Assembly (NCBI RefSeq): GCF_004803635.1
Contig: NZ_SSWX01000004.1
Span: 1-64,000, forward strand
DNA: 64,000 nucleotides
Reading direction: 5' to 3'
Origin: Lampropedia aestuarii
GTDB taxonomy: Bacteria; Pseudomonadota; Gammaproteobacteria; Burkholderiales; Burkholderiaceae_C
Below the pieces are notes generated by a model. That model searched no databases, was not told where the DNA came from, and saw nothing but the letters and a program-made list of their open reading frames with translations. Both the position numbers and the translations under genes were made by a program. Shown one piece after another: positions 36,007-45,506 of this stretch (positions within the stretch are counted from its first letter, which is position 1; every line of letters begins with the position of its first letter).

Positions 36007-37959
36007 ATGGCACACCCTCTACCCTCTCAACACCCTCGGCCCAGCCGCTCGCGGCACTGCATGCAATGGGCCTTGGCAGCCACCGTGGCTGCCGCTTTAG
36101 CCGCCTGCGGCGGCCACGATAAGGACAACAGCACACCGCCTGCGCCCAGCGGGCTGGACCTGACCATTCTGCACATCAACGACCACCACTCGACACTGGC
36201 CGAAAGCAGCCGCAGCATTGTGCTCGATACCGGCGGTGCTGAGCGCACGACCTTGACGGTGCAAAAAGCCGGCTTTGCGCGCGTCACGCAGGCCATGCAA
36301 GAGATTGAAGCCCAAAATGAGCATGTGCTGAAACTGCATGCAGGCGATGCCGTCACCGGCACGCTGTACTTCAACCGCGCTGGCGCTGACGGCGAGGCCG
36401 ATGCGGCGATGATGAACACCGTCTGCTTTGACACCTATGCGTTGGGCAACCACGAGTTCGACAAGGGCGATACGGGCCTGAAGAATTTCCTCGATTTGCT
36501 GCGCGCTGGCCCTTGCAACACCCAGGTACTCAGCGCCAACGTGCAGTTTGGTGCTGACTCGCCCTTGCACCCCAGCCGCGCCCCCGGTTATGTGCTGCCC
36601 TCCACCGTGATTGAAAAGGGGGGGCAGAAAATTGGCTTGGTTGGCCTGACGATAGCGGGCAAGACCCAAACGGCCTCCAGCCCTGACGCGGGCACCACAT
36701 TTGAAGACGAGGTCACGGCCGCACAGCGCGAGATTGACCGCCTGCAAGCCCAGGGCGTGAACATCATCATCGTGCAAGGCCACATCGGCTACGAATACGA
36801 CAAACAAGTAGCAGCGCAACTGCGCGGTGTGGATGTGGTTGTCGGCGGTGACTCCCACTCCTTGCTCGGCCCAGACAGCTTGGCCAGCTACGGCATTGGC
36901 AATCCAGCCGGGCCTTATCCAACGATGGCCAGCAATGCCTCGGGCAAGCCGGTGTGCATCGTTCAAGCCTGGGAATATGGCCAGGTCGTGGGCGAGCTCA
37001 ATGTGCGTTTTGACGCCAATGGCGATCTCATCTCCTGCACTGGCACACCGCACGTCTTGATTGGTTCGCAGCTGAGCAAAGCCGATGGCTCGGCCTTGAG
37101 TGCCGCCGAAAACCAGGCCGCGCAAGCCGATATCACAGCCAGCGGCTTTCTGCGCCCCACGGCCCTCAACAGCGCAGCATCGGCAGTGTTGCAGCCGTTT
37201 ACGGACAGAATCGCCTCATTTAACACCACCGAAGTCGCGCTGGTGCAAGAAGAGCTGTGCTCACGCCGCGTTCCAGGCGGGCCTGGAACGGTGGATTTCT
37301 CTCGCTCTAGCGTCACGTGCAACGCACTAGGCGACGTGTCGCTGCGCGGCGGCGATATCCAGCAAATTGCCGCGCAGGCTTATTTGGAAATTGCCCAAAA
37401 TACCTATGGCGGTGCTGACATCTCCTTGCAAAGCGGCGGCGGCGTGCGCGTGCCACTCACGCCTGGCCGCATCACAGCAGCCCAGGCCATTGAAGTACTG
37501 CCGTTTGGCAATCTGCTCTACACGATGCAAATCACTGGCGATGAAGCCAAAAGCATGGTCGAAGATGGCCTGAACGAAGTCTTTAAAACAGGCGGCAGCA
37601 CTGGCCCGTATCCCTACACCGGCGGCTTGCGCTTCGATGTCGATGCCAACCAGCCCTTTGGCCAACGCGCCAGCAACTTGCAAGTGCGCAATGCCAGCAG
37701 CGGGGCGTGGGAGCCTTTGGACACCACACGCACTTACCGCTTGGCGGTGCTGAGCTTCAATGCCAATGGCGGCGATGGCTACGACACCTTGAAAAACGTG
37801 CCCCGCGAGCGTGTGTTGGACGTGGGCGTGCTGGACTCCGATGTCTTGTTCGAATACATCGAAAGCCAACCGGTGGATGCAGGCACGGGTCTGCCCGTGT
37901 TGCGCAAACTGCCGGCAGCGCTCTACAGCACCCAGTCCTTCATTGGACCGCAGCGCTAA
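36007..37959 (+). CDS. 5'-nucleotidase/metallophosphatase lipoprotein, copy 1
   Basis: A 650-residue exported enzyme of the UshA/5'-nucleotidase family that releases phosphate from nucleotides outside the cytoplasm. The N-terminal lipobox is LAAC (near residue 35), followed by a short Asp/Ser linker. The catalytic metallophosphatase domain has LTILHINDHHS and ALGNHEFDKGD. The C-terminal 5-nucleotidase domain has ISLQSGGGVRVPL and LSFNANGGDGYDTLK. CAGGAG lies 15 bases before the ATG. A close paralogue follows 424 bp downstream. Confidence 0.92.
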   Translation: MAHPLPSQHPRPSRSRHCMQWALAATVAAALAACGGHDKDNSTPPAPSGLDLTILHINDHHSTLAESSRSIVLDTGGAERTTLTVQKAGFARVTQAMQEIEAQNEHVLKLHAGDAVTGTLYFNRAGADGEADAAMMNTVCFDTYALGNHEFDKGDTGLKNFLDLLRAGPCNTQVLSANVQFGADSPLHPSRAPGYVLPSTVIEKGGQKIGLVGLTIAGKTQTASSPDAGTTFEDEVTAAQREIDRLQAQGVNIIIVQGHIGYEYDKQVAAQLRGVDVVVGGDSHSLLGPDSLASYGIGNPAGPYPTMASNASGKPVCIVQAWEYGQVVGELNVRFDANGDLISCTGTPHVLIGSQLSKADGSALSAAENQAAQADITASGFLRPTALNSAASAVLQPFTDRIASFNTTEVALVQEELCSRRVPGGPGTVDFSRSSVTCNALGDVSLRGGDIQQIAAQAYLEIAQNTYGGADISLQSGGGVRVPLTPGRITAAQAIEVLPFGNLLYTMQITGDEAKSMVEDGLNEVFKTGGSTGPYPYTGGLRFDVDANQPFGQRASNLQVRNASSGAWEPLDTTRTYRLAVLSFNANGGDGYDTLKNVPRERVLDVGVLDSDVLFEYIESQPVDAGTGLPVLRKLPAALYSTQSFIGPQR

Positions 37960-38376
37960 AGCGCCTGGTGCCTTAGAGCTTGTTCAAAGTCTCCACGCAG
38001 ACCGCGCTGGAGCCCAAAAGGATACGATGCGTGGCAAAAACCGCAGTCGGGCTATCTGCCCGACGAGGATTTTTAACAAGGCAGCGTGCCTTTTGGGCGC
38101 AACCCGAAGGGCAAGGCACAAAAAAAAGCGCATGACTGCGTTGCCAGTTGTACTCATACAGATAGTTGAGCTGCAACAGGCGTCTTGTTCTGCCTCTTTG
38201 TTGTGCCTTGCGCGACTGCGTCAAGACTTTGAACAGGCTATTACAAGCCAGCGCCGCCGGACTATGGGCGGATCAACACCGGTTTGTATGTATTTATTGA
38301 CAAAAATCGCCTGAGCTCCATCCGTTCATGAAGCTGTCACACCATTTCTCAAGAATCGGCCATTTTCAGGAGCACG
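37960..38376. other. Gap between paralogous nucleotidase genes
   Basis: It holds a long palindromic element (37972-38243), and then about 60 bp resembling the upstream region of copy 1, including the ccattttcaggagcac ribosome-binding segment. Confidence 0.6.
37972..38243. repeat. Palindromic intergenic element, long form, inverted relative to 29164
   Basis: A 272-bp element whose internal parts run in the opposite order to the copy at 29164: the tttgggctcc-related segment is on the left and the gcaaggcacaaa/tttgtgccttgc hairpin on the right. Outer arms are ttgttcaaagtctc and agactttgaacagg. Confidence 0.8.
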
Positions 38377-40329
38377 ATGACAATGGCACAGCAGACACCT
38401 TCTCAGCATTCGGTTCGACAATTCACGCGCCTGGCTTTGGCAGCAGCAGTGGCGGTCGCTTTGACAGCCTGCGGCGGCAGCAGCGATGACGACAATAGCA
38501 CGCCAACTCCTGCGCCCAAATCGCTGGATTTGACCATTCTGCACATCAATGACCACCACTCGAACCTGGCTGAAAGCAGCCGCACCGTGAAATTGGACAC
38601 TGGTGGCAGTGCACGCACGGCCTTGACTGTGAACAAGGCGGGCTTTGCCCGCGTCACCCAGGCTTTGCAAGAGCTGGAAGCGCAGTCGACCAATGTCCTG
38701 AAAATCCATGCGGGTGACGCTCTGACCGGCACGCTGTACTTCAACCGTGCAGGCGCCGATGGCGAGGCCGATGCAGCAGCCATGAACACCGCGTGTTTTG
38801 ACAGCTTTACCTTAGGCAACCACGAATTTGACAAAGGCGATACCGGCCTGAAGAACTTCCTAGATTTGCTGCGCGCAGGCCCATGCAACACCCAGGTGCT
38901 GAGCGCCAACGTGCAATTCGGTGCCAATTCGGCGCTGCACCCAAGCCGCGCCACCGACTATGTCCAGCCCTCGACCGTGATCGAACGCGACGGCCAGAAA
39001 ATCGGCTTGATTGGTTTGACCATTGCAGGCAAAACCAAGACCGCATCCAGCCCCGATGCCGATACCCAATTTGAAGACGAAGTGCTGGCGGCCCAGCGCC
39101 AGATCGACCTGCTCACTGCGCAAGGCGTGAACAAGATCATTGTGCAAAGCCATATCGGCTATGCGTACGACAAGGAAGTGGCTGCCAAGCTGCGCGGCGT
39201 CGACGTGATTGTCGGCGGCGACTCGCACACGTTGCTTGGCCCGGACAGCATGGCCGCTTATGGCCTTGGCACGCCAGCGGGCGACTACCCAACCATCGTG
39301 CAAGATGCCACGGGCAAGCAAGTCTGTATCGTGCAAGCCTGGGAGTACAGCCAAGTAGTGGGCGAGTTGAACGTGCAGTTTGACGGCAATGGCGATGTGA
39401 CTGCTTGCTCTGGCACACCGCATGTGCTGATCGATGCTGCACTGAAAAAATCCGACGGCTCGGCTCTGAGCACGGCAGAATGGGCTGCCGCGCAAGCGGA
39501 CCTGCAAGCCAGCGGCTTCCTGCGCACCACCAGCCTGAACAGCACCACCGCAGGCATTCTCAAGCCATATGCGGACAAACTGGAAGTGTTTAACCAAACC
39601 GAAGTGGCACTGGTGCAAACCGAGCTGTGCTCGCGCCGCGTGCCCGGGGGTGAAGGCAGTGTCGATTATTCGCGCTCCTCGGCCAGCTGCAACGCCTTGG
39701 GTGAAGTCTCGCAACGCGGTGGCGATATCCAGCAAGTGGCAGCCCAGGCATACCTGGAGGTCACACAGCGCGTCTACGGCGGTGCCGACATATCGCTGCA
39801 AAGCGGCGGTGGCGTGCGCGTGCCACTCAACCCAGGTCGCGTCACCGCAGCCAAAGCCATTGAAGTGCTGCCATTTGGCAACATGCTGTACACCATGAAA
39901 ATCACCGGCGCAGAAGCCCAAAGCATGGTCGAAGACGGTCTGAATGAAGTCTTCAAAACAGGCGGCAGCACCGGTCCATACCCTTACACCGGTGGGATGC
40001 GCTTTGACGTCGATGCCACCCAAGCCCGCGGCCATCGCGCCAGCAACTTTGAAGTGCGCAATGCGACGACCGGCAACTGGGAGCCGCTGGACACCGCACG
40101 CACCTATACGCTGGCGGTACTGAGCTTCAACGCCAACGGTGGCGATGGTTACGACACGCTGAAAAATGTGCCACGTGACCGCGTACTGGATGTCGGTGTG
40201 CTGGACTCCGATGTGCTGTTCCAGTACATCGACAGCCAAAGCGCCGATGTAGGCTCCGACCTGCCAGTGCTGGGCCAATTGGCTGATGATTTGTACAGCA
40301 CCAAATCGTTTATTGGCCCCGTGCGCTAA
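38377..40329 (+). CDS. 5'-nucleotidase/metallophosphatase lipoprotein, copy 2
   Basis: A 650-residue paralogue of the preceding nucleotidase, alike along its whole length including the lipobox (LTAC), the LTILHINDHHS and GNHEFDKGD motifs, the SRRVPGG Cys-containing loop and the C-terminal domain. ATG codons at 38377 and 38383 are both possible; copy 1 aligns with the second. Differences are spread evenly, which indicates a duplication that is not very recent. A strong terminator follows. Confidence 0.92.
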   Translation: MTMAQQTPSQHSVRQFTRLALAAAVAVALTACGGSSDDDNSTPTPAPKSLDLTILHINDHHSNLAESSRTVKLDTGGSARTALTVNKAGFARVTQALQELEAQSTNVLKIHAGDALTGTLYFNRAGADGEADAAAMNTACFDSFTLGNHEFDKGDTGLKNFLDLLRAGPCNTQVLSANVQFGANSALHPSRATDYVQPSTVIERDGQKIGLIGLTIAGKTKTASSPDADTQFEDEVLAAQRQIDLLTAQGVNKIIVQSHIGYAYDKEVAAKLRGVDVIVGGDSHTLLGPDSMAAYGLGTPAGDYPTIVQDATGKQVCIVQAWEYSQVVGELNVQFDGNGDVTACSGTPHVLIDAALKKSDGSALSTAEWAAAQADLQASGFLRTTSLNSTTAGILKPYADKLEVFNQTEVALVQTELCSRRVPGGEGSVDYSRSSASCNALGEVSQRGGDIQQVAAQAYLEVTQRVYGGADISLQSGGGVRVPLNPGRVTAAKAIEVLPFGNMLYTMKITGAEAQSMVEDGLNEVFKTGGSTGPYPYTGGMRFDVDATQARGHRASNFEVRNATTGNWEPLDTARTYTLAVLSFNANGGDGYDTLKNVPRDRVLDVGVLDSDVLFQYIDSQSADVGSDLPVLGQLADDLYSTKSFIGPVR

Positions 40330-40350
40330 GCAGCCACTCAGCCACCAAAC

Positions 40351-40386
40351 GGCAGTGGCGGTGGTAGTGGCAGTGGCGGTGGTAGT
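40351..40386. repeat. Tandem 18-bp repeat, two copies
   Basis: The unit ggcagtggcggtggtagt occurs twice in a row and is followed by a partial complement (cactgcc), between the nucleotidase stop and its terminator. Confidence 0.75.
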
Positions 40387-40399
40387 CACTGCCATCGTT

Positions 40400-40440
40400 T
40401 AAAAAAAGCTTCTGTCACCGCAAAGTGGCAGAAGCTTTTT
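40400..40440. terminator. Bidirectional terminator
   Basis: Arms aaaaaagcttctgtcacc and gtggcagaagctttttt with a short loop lie between the nucleotidase gene and the convergent ppk2. Confidence 0.85.
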
Positions 40441-40457
40441 GAATACCTGTTCACGCG

Positions 40458-40514
40458 CTTAGCGCCTGTTCATCATCTCCGCGCGACTGCGTAGAGATGA
40501 TGAACGGGCGCTTA
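40458..40514. repeat. Palindromic intergenic element, minimal form
   Basis: A 57-bp near-perfect hairpin: agcgcctgttcatcatctc / gagatgatgaacgggcgct around a core with cgcgactgcg. Its right end supplies the ppk2 stop codon. Confidence 0.8.
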
Positions 40515-41333
40515 TTCAATCACGACATCTTGCAGCCCCGGCGCAGCGGGGGGCAACTGCATGTCCATGCGTTGCAAGGTGCTGTTGAGCAATTGGGCAA
40601 TCAGCAAATTGCGTTGGCGTTTGTCATCGGCAGGAATCACATACCAAGGCGCGTAGCTGGTCGAGGTCGCATTGAGCAAGTCGTCATAGGCCTGCTGGTA
40701 GTCGCTCCATTTGGCACGGGCAGTCAAATCCTCTGGGGCAAATTTCCAGTTTTTCTCTGGATCGTCCAAACGGTTCTGCAAACGGTTGCGCTGCTCATCT
40801 TTGCTGATGTGCAGCATGCATTTGACAATCGTTGTACCGGTATCCGTCAGCAGTTTCTCAAAATGGTTGATGTGCTCATAGCGCTGCTGGGTCTGTTCTT
40901 TGCTGATCCACCCCTCGACCACCGGCACCAGCACATCTTCGTAATGGCTGCGGTTCCAGACCGTCAGCTCACCGGCAGCGGGCACCACTGCGTGGCAGCG
41001 CCAAAGAAAGTCACGCGCCTTTTCCTGCGCGCTGGGTGCCTTGAAGGCAGAAACCCGCACCCCCAAAGGCGAGGTGCGCGAGAAGACCCAACGGATCGTG
41101 CCATCCTTGCCACTGGTATCCATGCCTTGTAGCACCAGCAAGACCTTGCGCTGGCCCTCGGCATACAAGCGGTTTTGCAAATCATTGAGCTCCAGCGCCA
41201 GCACTTCGAGCTGCGCGCGCTCCTCTTTTTTCCCGCCCAGTTTGAAAGTTTTCAAATTGGGCTTGATATCGGCCAGCCGATGCTTGGGGCCAATGCGAAA
41301 AGCATCAAAGGAAGTGAGTTGTTTCATATCCAT
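40512..41333 (-). CDS. ppk2: Polyphosphate kinase 2 family protein
   Basis: A single-domain PPK2, 273 residues, which transfers phosphate between polyphosphate and nucleoside mono- or diphosphates. The Walker A motif is GMDTSGKDG at 70-78; the lid/Walker B block is WNRSHYEDVLVP. The ATG at 41333 follows CAGGAG; a longer frame reaches 41369. The TAA stop lies within the terminal bases of the palindromic element at 40458-40514, so the element inserted at or into the 3' end. AMP or ADP preference cannot be read from these motifs. Confidence 0.9.
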   Translation of the reverse strand: MDMKQLTSFDAFRIGPKHRLADIKPNLKTFKLGGKKEERAQLEVLALELNDLQNRLYAEGQRKVLLVLQGMDTSGKDGTIRWVFSRTSPLGVRVSAFKAPSAQEKARDFLWRCHAVVPAAGELTVWNRSHYEDVLVPVVEGWISKEQTQQRYEHINHFEKLLTDTGTTIVKCMLHISKDEQRNRLQNRLDDPEKNWKFAPEDLTARAKWSDYQQAYDDLLNATSTSYAPWYVIPADDKRQRNLLIAQLLNSTLQRMDMQLPPAAPGLQDVVIE

Positions 41334-41392
41334 GCGTTGTGGCTCCTGGTCAGTTCTGCGCGCTGCCACAGGCCAGGGCAGCCGCGTTGGGA

Positions 41393-41563
41393 TAAGAACG
41401 TGCTTGCGATCTTTTTACTGACCGCGTTGGGGCCCAAAAGGATACGATGCGCGGCAAAAACCGCAATCGGGCTAGCTGCAAGGCGAGAATTTTTAACAAA
41501 GCAGCGTGCCTTTTGAACTCCAACCCGAAGGGCAAGGCGCAAAGATCGTAAACACGTTCTAAG
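41393..41563. repeat. Palindromic intergenic element, short form
   Basis: A 171-bp element with arms gaacgtgcttgcgatctt and aagatcgtaaacacgttc. It shares the tttgggc/aaggatacgatgcg and gcagcgtgccttttg internal segments with the long copies but lacks the inner hairpin. It lies between ppk2 and rng. Confidence 0.8.
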
Positions 41564-41571
41564 AAAGGTGT

Positions 41572-43140
41572 TCAAACCAGCACAATATCGTAGCGGTCTG
41601 ATGCAAGCCCCGTTTCGGCCACCAAGGCAATCGGCTTGGCGATAAAGTCGGACAAGCTCGCCAGATACTGGCTTTCCTCGTCTAAAAACAGCTCAATCAC
41701 CTCTGGCGCGGCCAGTACCTTGATCTCCTTGGGATTGAACTGGCGTGCCTCGCGCAAAATCTCGCGCAGGATGTCATAGCAAACGCTGCGCGCGGTTTTG
41801 ACCTCGCCCGTGCCCTGGCAAATATCGCAGGGACGCGTCAGCATATGTGCGAGCGACTCGCGCGTGCGTTTGCGCGTCATCTCAATCAGGCCCAGTGGCG
41901 AGAACTCACACACCGTGGTGCGCACCCGGTCGCGGGCCAGTTGGCGGCGAAACTCATGCAATACCGCCTGCTGGTGTTTGTCTTGTGTCATGTCGATGAA
42001 ATCAACCACCACAATCCCGCCCAAATTGCGCAGCCGCAATTGCCGCGCAATCGCCTGCGCGGCTTCCAGATTGGTTTTGAAAATCGTGTCGTCAAAATTG
42101 CGCGCGCCCACATAACCGCCGGTGTTGACATCGATCGTCGTCAATGCCTCGGTTTGGTCAATGATCAGGTAGCCGCCTGACTTCAAATCGACCCTGCGCC
42201 CCAGCGCCCGGGTGATTTCTTCGTCGACGCTGTAGAGGTCGAAAATCGGCCGCTCACCTCGGTAGAGCTGCAAGCGTGGCAGCGCTGTGGGTGTGAACTC
42301 TTTGGCAAACTCTTGCAATAGCCCGTATTGCTCGCGCGAATCAATCGTCACGCTGCGGGTCGCATCACTGACCAAATCGCGCAGCACCCGGCGCAGCAAA
42401 TCCAGGTCCTGGTGCAATAAGCTGGTGACTGGTTTGGACAAAGCGGCCTGGCGAATTTTCTGCCAGGTGGTGCGCAAATACTGGATGTCTTCCGAGAGTT
42501 CGGCATCGCTGGACTCTTCCCCATTGGTGCGCAAAATAAAGCCGCCTGTGTTCTTGCCCGCTTCGGTATGGGCTGCCACCAGGTTTTGCAAACGCTGGCG
42601 CAGCGCATCGCGCTCATGCACCGGGATTTTTTGCGACACGCCAATGTGGTCGTCTTGCGGCAAAAACACCAGCGAGCGGCCCGCCACACTGATTTGGGTC
42701 GACAGGCGCGCGCCTTTATTGCCCAGCGGGTCCTTGATGACCTGAACGACAATCGACTGGCCTTCAAACACCTGTTTTTCTATCGGCTGCAAGGCCTCTT
42801 GCCGGCGCGTGGTGGCCAGTGTCTCGCCACCGCTTTGGCGTTGCCAGACATCGCCTACGTGCAAGAAGGCTGCACGTTCGAGGCCGATATTGACAAAAGC
42901 CGACTGCATGCCGGGTAAAACCCGTGTCACTTTGCCCAAATAAATATTGCCAACGAGGCCGCGCTCCAAGGTGCGCTCAATGTGCAGCTCTTGCAGCGCG
43001 CCATTTTCAATCACGGCGACACGCGTTTCTTGCGGCGCCCAATTAACCAGAATTTCTTGCGCGCCGGCAGGATGGGCCTGCACCGACGCGGGGCTCGACA
43101 TGGGTGCTGGTTCTAGCGCGGAGTGAGATGCTTCGTTCAT
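41572..43140 (-). CDS. rng: Ribonuclease G
   Basis: An RNase E/G-family endoribonuclease that matures the 5' end of 16S rRNA. It has an S1 domain (RGLVGNIYLGKV ... AAFLHVGD), a catalytic domain with TIDVNTGGYVG and IDMTQDKHQ, and a zinc-link-like RPCDICQGTG. Length is 522 residues, slightly longer than usual because of an N-terminal Ala/Pro-rich stretch of about 25 residues. It is the third gene of rlmH-maf-rng, 11 bp after maf. Confidence 0.93.
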   Translation of the reverse strand: MNEASHSALEPAPMSSPASVQAHPAGAQEILVNWAPQETRVAVIENGALQELHIERTLERGLVGNIYLGKVTRVLPGMQSAFVNIGLERAAFLHVGDVWQRQSGGETLATTRRQEALQPIEKQVFEGQSIVVQVIKDPLGNKGARLSTQISVAGRSLVFLPQDDHIGVSQKIPVHERDALRQRLQNLVAAHTEAGKNTGGFILRTNGEESSDAELSEDIQYLRTTWQKIRQAALSKPVTSLLHQDLDLLRRVLRDLVSDATRSVTIDSREQYGLLQEFAKEFTPTALPRLQLYRGERPIFDLYSVDEEITRALGRRVDLKSGGYLIIDQTEALTTIDVNTGGYVGARNFDDTIFKTNLEAAQAIARQLRLRNLGGIVVVDFIDMTQDKHQQAVLHEFRRQLARDRVRTTVCEFSPLGLIEMTRKRTRESLAHMLTRPCDICQGTGEVKTARSVCYDILREILREARQFNPKEIKVLAAPEVIELFLDEESQYLASLSDFIAKPIALVAETGLASDRYDIVLV

Positions 43141-43151
43141 GGTGGACCTTG

Positions 43152-43832
43152 TTATTCTTTAGAGCCTGGCATGCCTGGGGGCTGCGCGCTTGGGCCAGCC
43201 GCTGTGTCCGCAGGGCGTTGCAGCCAAGGCTGCAGCAGCTGGTAAGTCTCAAATACCGGCAAGCCCATGATGCCGGAATAACTGCCTTCAATGTGCGCCA
43301 CCATCGTCGCAGCCAGGCCTTGAATGCCATACGCACCGGCTTTTCCCTGCCATTCGCCAGAGTCGATATAGGCCTCTAGCCATTCTGGCGACGCCTCGGC
43401 AAACTGCACTTGCGAGACCGACAAGGCCTGGCGCACCTGGCCATCAAGCGCCACGGCCACCGCAGTCAGCACCTGGTGGCTCTGGCCCAGCAAAGCCTGC
43501 AACATCGCCCGCGCCTCATGGGCGTCAAGCGGTTTGCCCAGAATATGGGGACCCAGTGCCACCGTGGTGTCAGCGCACAGAATCGGCACGCCGTGCAAGC
43601 CGCGGCGCTGGGCACGCTGCATGGCAGCTTGCAGTTTCAAGCCGGTGACGCGCTGCACATAATCGCGTGGCCACTCATGCGGCACGGTCGCCTCCAAGGC
43701 TTCCAACGCATCGGGATGGTCGCTGGGATCGGCATCCTCGGGCGTGGGCAGCAGCAAGGCGTGCGCAATGCCCATTTGGGTCAGCAGCTGGCTGCGCCGT
43801 GGGCTTTGGGAGGCAAGGTACACACTGGGCAT
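43152..43832 (-). CDS. maf: Maf-family nucleoside triphosphate pyrophosphatase
   Basis: A 226-residue Maf nucleotide pyrophosphatase that hydrolyses non-canonical or pyrimidine nucleoside triphosphates. It has YLASQSPRRSQLL at the N-terminus, ADTTVALGPHILGKP, and GAYGIQGLAATMVAHIEGS in the C-terminal half. A short Pro-rich tail extends beyond the usual end. It starts 3 bp after rlmH. Confidence 0.92.
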   Translation of the reverse strand: MPSVYLASQSPRRSQLLTQMGIAHALLLPTPEDADPSDHPDALEALEATVPHEWPRDYVQRVTGLKLQAAMQRAQRRGLHGVPILCADTTVALGPHILGKPLDAHEARAMLQALLGQSHQVLTAVAVALDGQVRQALSVSQVQFAEASPEWLEAYIDSGEWQGKAGAYGIQGLAATMVAHIEGSYSGIMGLPVFETYQLLQPWLQRPADTAAGPSAQPPGMPGSKE

Positions 43833-43835
43833 GGA

Positions 43836-44309
43836 TTACTCGCGGTGGTAGGGGTGGTTGTTGAGCAAAGACCAAGCCCGGTAGAGTTGCTCGGCCAGCA
43901 ACACCCGCACCATAGCATGCGGCAGCGTCAAATCGGACAGGCGCATGCGTTCATGGCCGCTCTCGCGCAAGGCCGGCAGCAAGCCATCGGGGCCACCAAT
44001 CACAAACACCACATCCCGGCCCAAATCGCGCCAGCCTTTGAGCCGCTGGCTCAATTGCAAGGTCGTGCCTTGTTGGCCACGCTCATCGAGCACCACGATA
44101 TGGGCTTGCGGGGGGAACTGGGCCTGCAAGCGCTGGGCCTCAGCGGCCATCATTTGTTCGGCGGTTTTGCCGCCGGTACGTGGCTCGGTTTTCACGGCGC
44201 GCAATTCCAAACGCATATCGGCTGGAAAGCGCTTGGCGTAATCGTCATATCCTTCTTGCGCCCAAGCAGGGACTTTCTGCCCTACGGCAGCTATGATCAG
44301 TTTTCGCAT
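43836..44309 (-). CDS. rlmH: 23S rRNA (pseudouridine1915-N3)-methyltransferase RlmH
   Basis: A 157-residue SPOUT methyltransferase that methylates pseudouridine 1915 of 23S rRNA. Visible motifs are [25 protein letters not shown] and the C-terminal knot [17 protein letters not shown] followed by NNHPYHRE. The ATG at 44309 is preceded by GGAGG at short spacing; another ATG lies three codons upstream. It is the first gene of the rlmH-maf-rng cluster; the common upstream partners rsfS and nadD are absent. Confidence 0.94.
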   Translation of the reverse strand: MRKLIIAAVGQKVPAWAQEGYDDYAKRFPADMRLELRAVKTEPRTGGKTAEQMMAAEAQRLQAQFPPQAHIVVLDERGQQGTTLQLSQRLKGWRDLGRDVVFVIGGPDGLLPALRESGHERMRLSDLTLPHAMVRVLLAEQLYRAWSLLNNHPYHRE

Positions 44310-44383
44310 AGCCTCCATCGTAGTGCAAACCGCAGGCTGGCAGCTCGGATGCCGGCTGACGCACGGCAGGCGGCAGCGCTGCT

Positions 44384-45331
44384 TTATCGCCTGCGCGCCA
44401 AGACTGCGAGCAGTCCCATCATCGCCAGCAGCTCCACCACCGACTGCAGCACAATCACGCTGGCGGCCAGCTCCATGCCCTGCCCCAGAGCCAGCGCAAT
44501 CGGCAGCATCACAAACGAGTTGCGCGTCGCCAGGCTCATCAACACCGTCAGGCTTTGTGCCCGGCCCAGCTTGAGCCAGCGCGACACAACCCAGGCCAAC
44601 ACACAGGCCAGCGCCGCATACAGCACAAATACCAACATGGGCTGCAGCATCACTTGCGGGGCCGCCTGCAGCGCCTGCGCTTGCGATGCGGCAATCAACG
44701 CAATCACCACCGCCAGCATAGGCACCGGCCACCAGGCCATGCGGTCAACCGCCGTTTGTAAGGCTGGGCGCTGGCTGGCTTGCCACTGGAGCAGCCAAGC
44801 CAGCAACAGGGGCAGAACAATCAAACCCAGCGCCGCGAGCAACACCGAGGTCTGCCACAAGCCATCGGCCATAGACGCATCCAGCATGGCCCACACATAC
44901 AGCGGCAGCAGCGCCAATTGCAATAGCAAAGCCAGCGGCGTCCAGGCAATCGCCGCATGTGTATCGCCTTTGGCCATTTGGGTGAAGGTGATAAACCAGT
45001 CGGTGCAAGGCACACACAGCACCAGCACCACCCCCAATTGAACAGCGGCGTGCGCTCCTGCCAAAGGCAACAAACAGGCGACCAACAATGGCACCACGAC
45101 AAAATTACCCAGCAACAAAGCGGCCAACAAACGCCGCTTGGCCAATACCGTGGGCAATTGCCGCAGCGGCGTCTGAGCGAAGGTCGCCAGCAACAGCAAG
45201 GCCAAAGCAGGCCACAGCAAAGGCTCAGCCCATTGGGCTGCACCTGGAGCCAGACGCGCCGCACCCCAGCCGATGGCAATGGCTGCCAAATAAATCCAAA
45301 CCTGGTTTTTTTCAAGAACTTCACGCTGCAT
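44384..45331 (-). CDS. ACR3/bile acid:sodium symporter family transporter
   Basis: A membrane transporter of 315 residues with about ten helices. The motif [17 protein letters not shown], in the region of the ACR3 conserved cysteine, suggests an arsenite-exporter-like protein; other members of the superfamily carry organic anions. The start at 45331 gives [15 protein letters not shown], a natural N-terminus; the frame is open 117 bases further. No ars gene is adjacent, so the substrate is uncertain. Confidence 0.8.
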   Translation of the reverse strand: MQREVLEKNQVWIYLAAIAIGWGAARLAPGAAQWAEPLLWPALALLLLATFAQTPLRQLPTVLAKRRLLAALLLGNFVVVPLLVACLLPLAGAHAAVQLGVVLVLCVPCTDWFITFTQMAKGDTHAAIAWTPLALLLQLALLPLYVWAMLDASMADGLWQTSVLLAALGLIVLPLLLAWLLQWQASQRPALQTAVDRMAWWPVPMLAVVIALIAASQAQALQAAPQVMLQPMLVFVLYAALACVLAWVVSRWLKLGRAQSLTVLMSLATRNSFVMLPIALALGQGMELAASVIVLQSVVELLAMMGLLAVLARRR

Positions 45332-45506
45332 GCCAGCATTATCTGAGCCGATAAGGACTTTTCGAACGGACATCTTCAAAAAAAACATCGCAGCATCGAT
45401 CCCATCGCCGCCACACTTGAAGGCATCACGACTGTTTAAATCCGTCAAAATAGGCAGATTGGCGCTTGTGCCTCACTCTTTGTTCTGCCACCTTACCTCG
45501 CCCTTC

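Noticed and set aside
38860-40395. Long open frame (511 codons) on the minus strand
   Set aside because: It lies opposite the second nucleotidase gene, whose product has clear motifs; the minus frame is Gly/His/Cys-rich antisense of codon-biased DNA.
43410-45041. 543-codon frame on the plus strand
   Set aside because: It crosses maf, rlmH and the transporter in antisense and has no domain.
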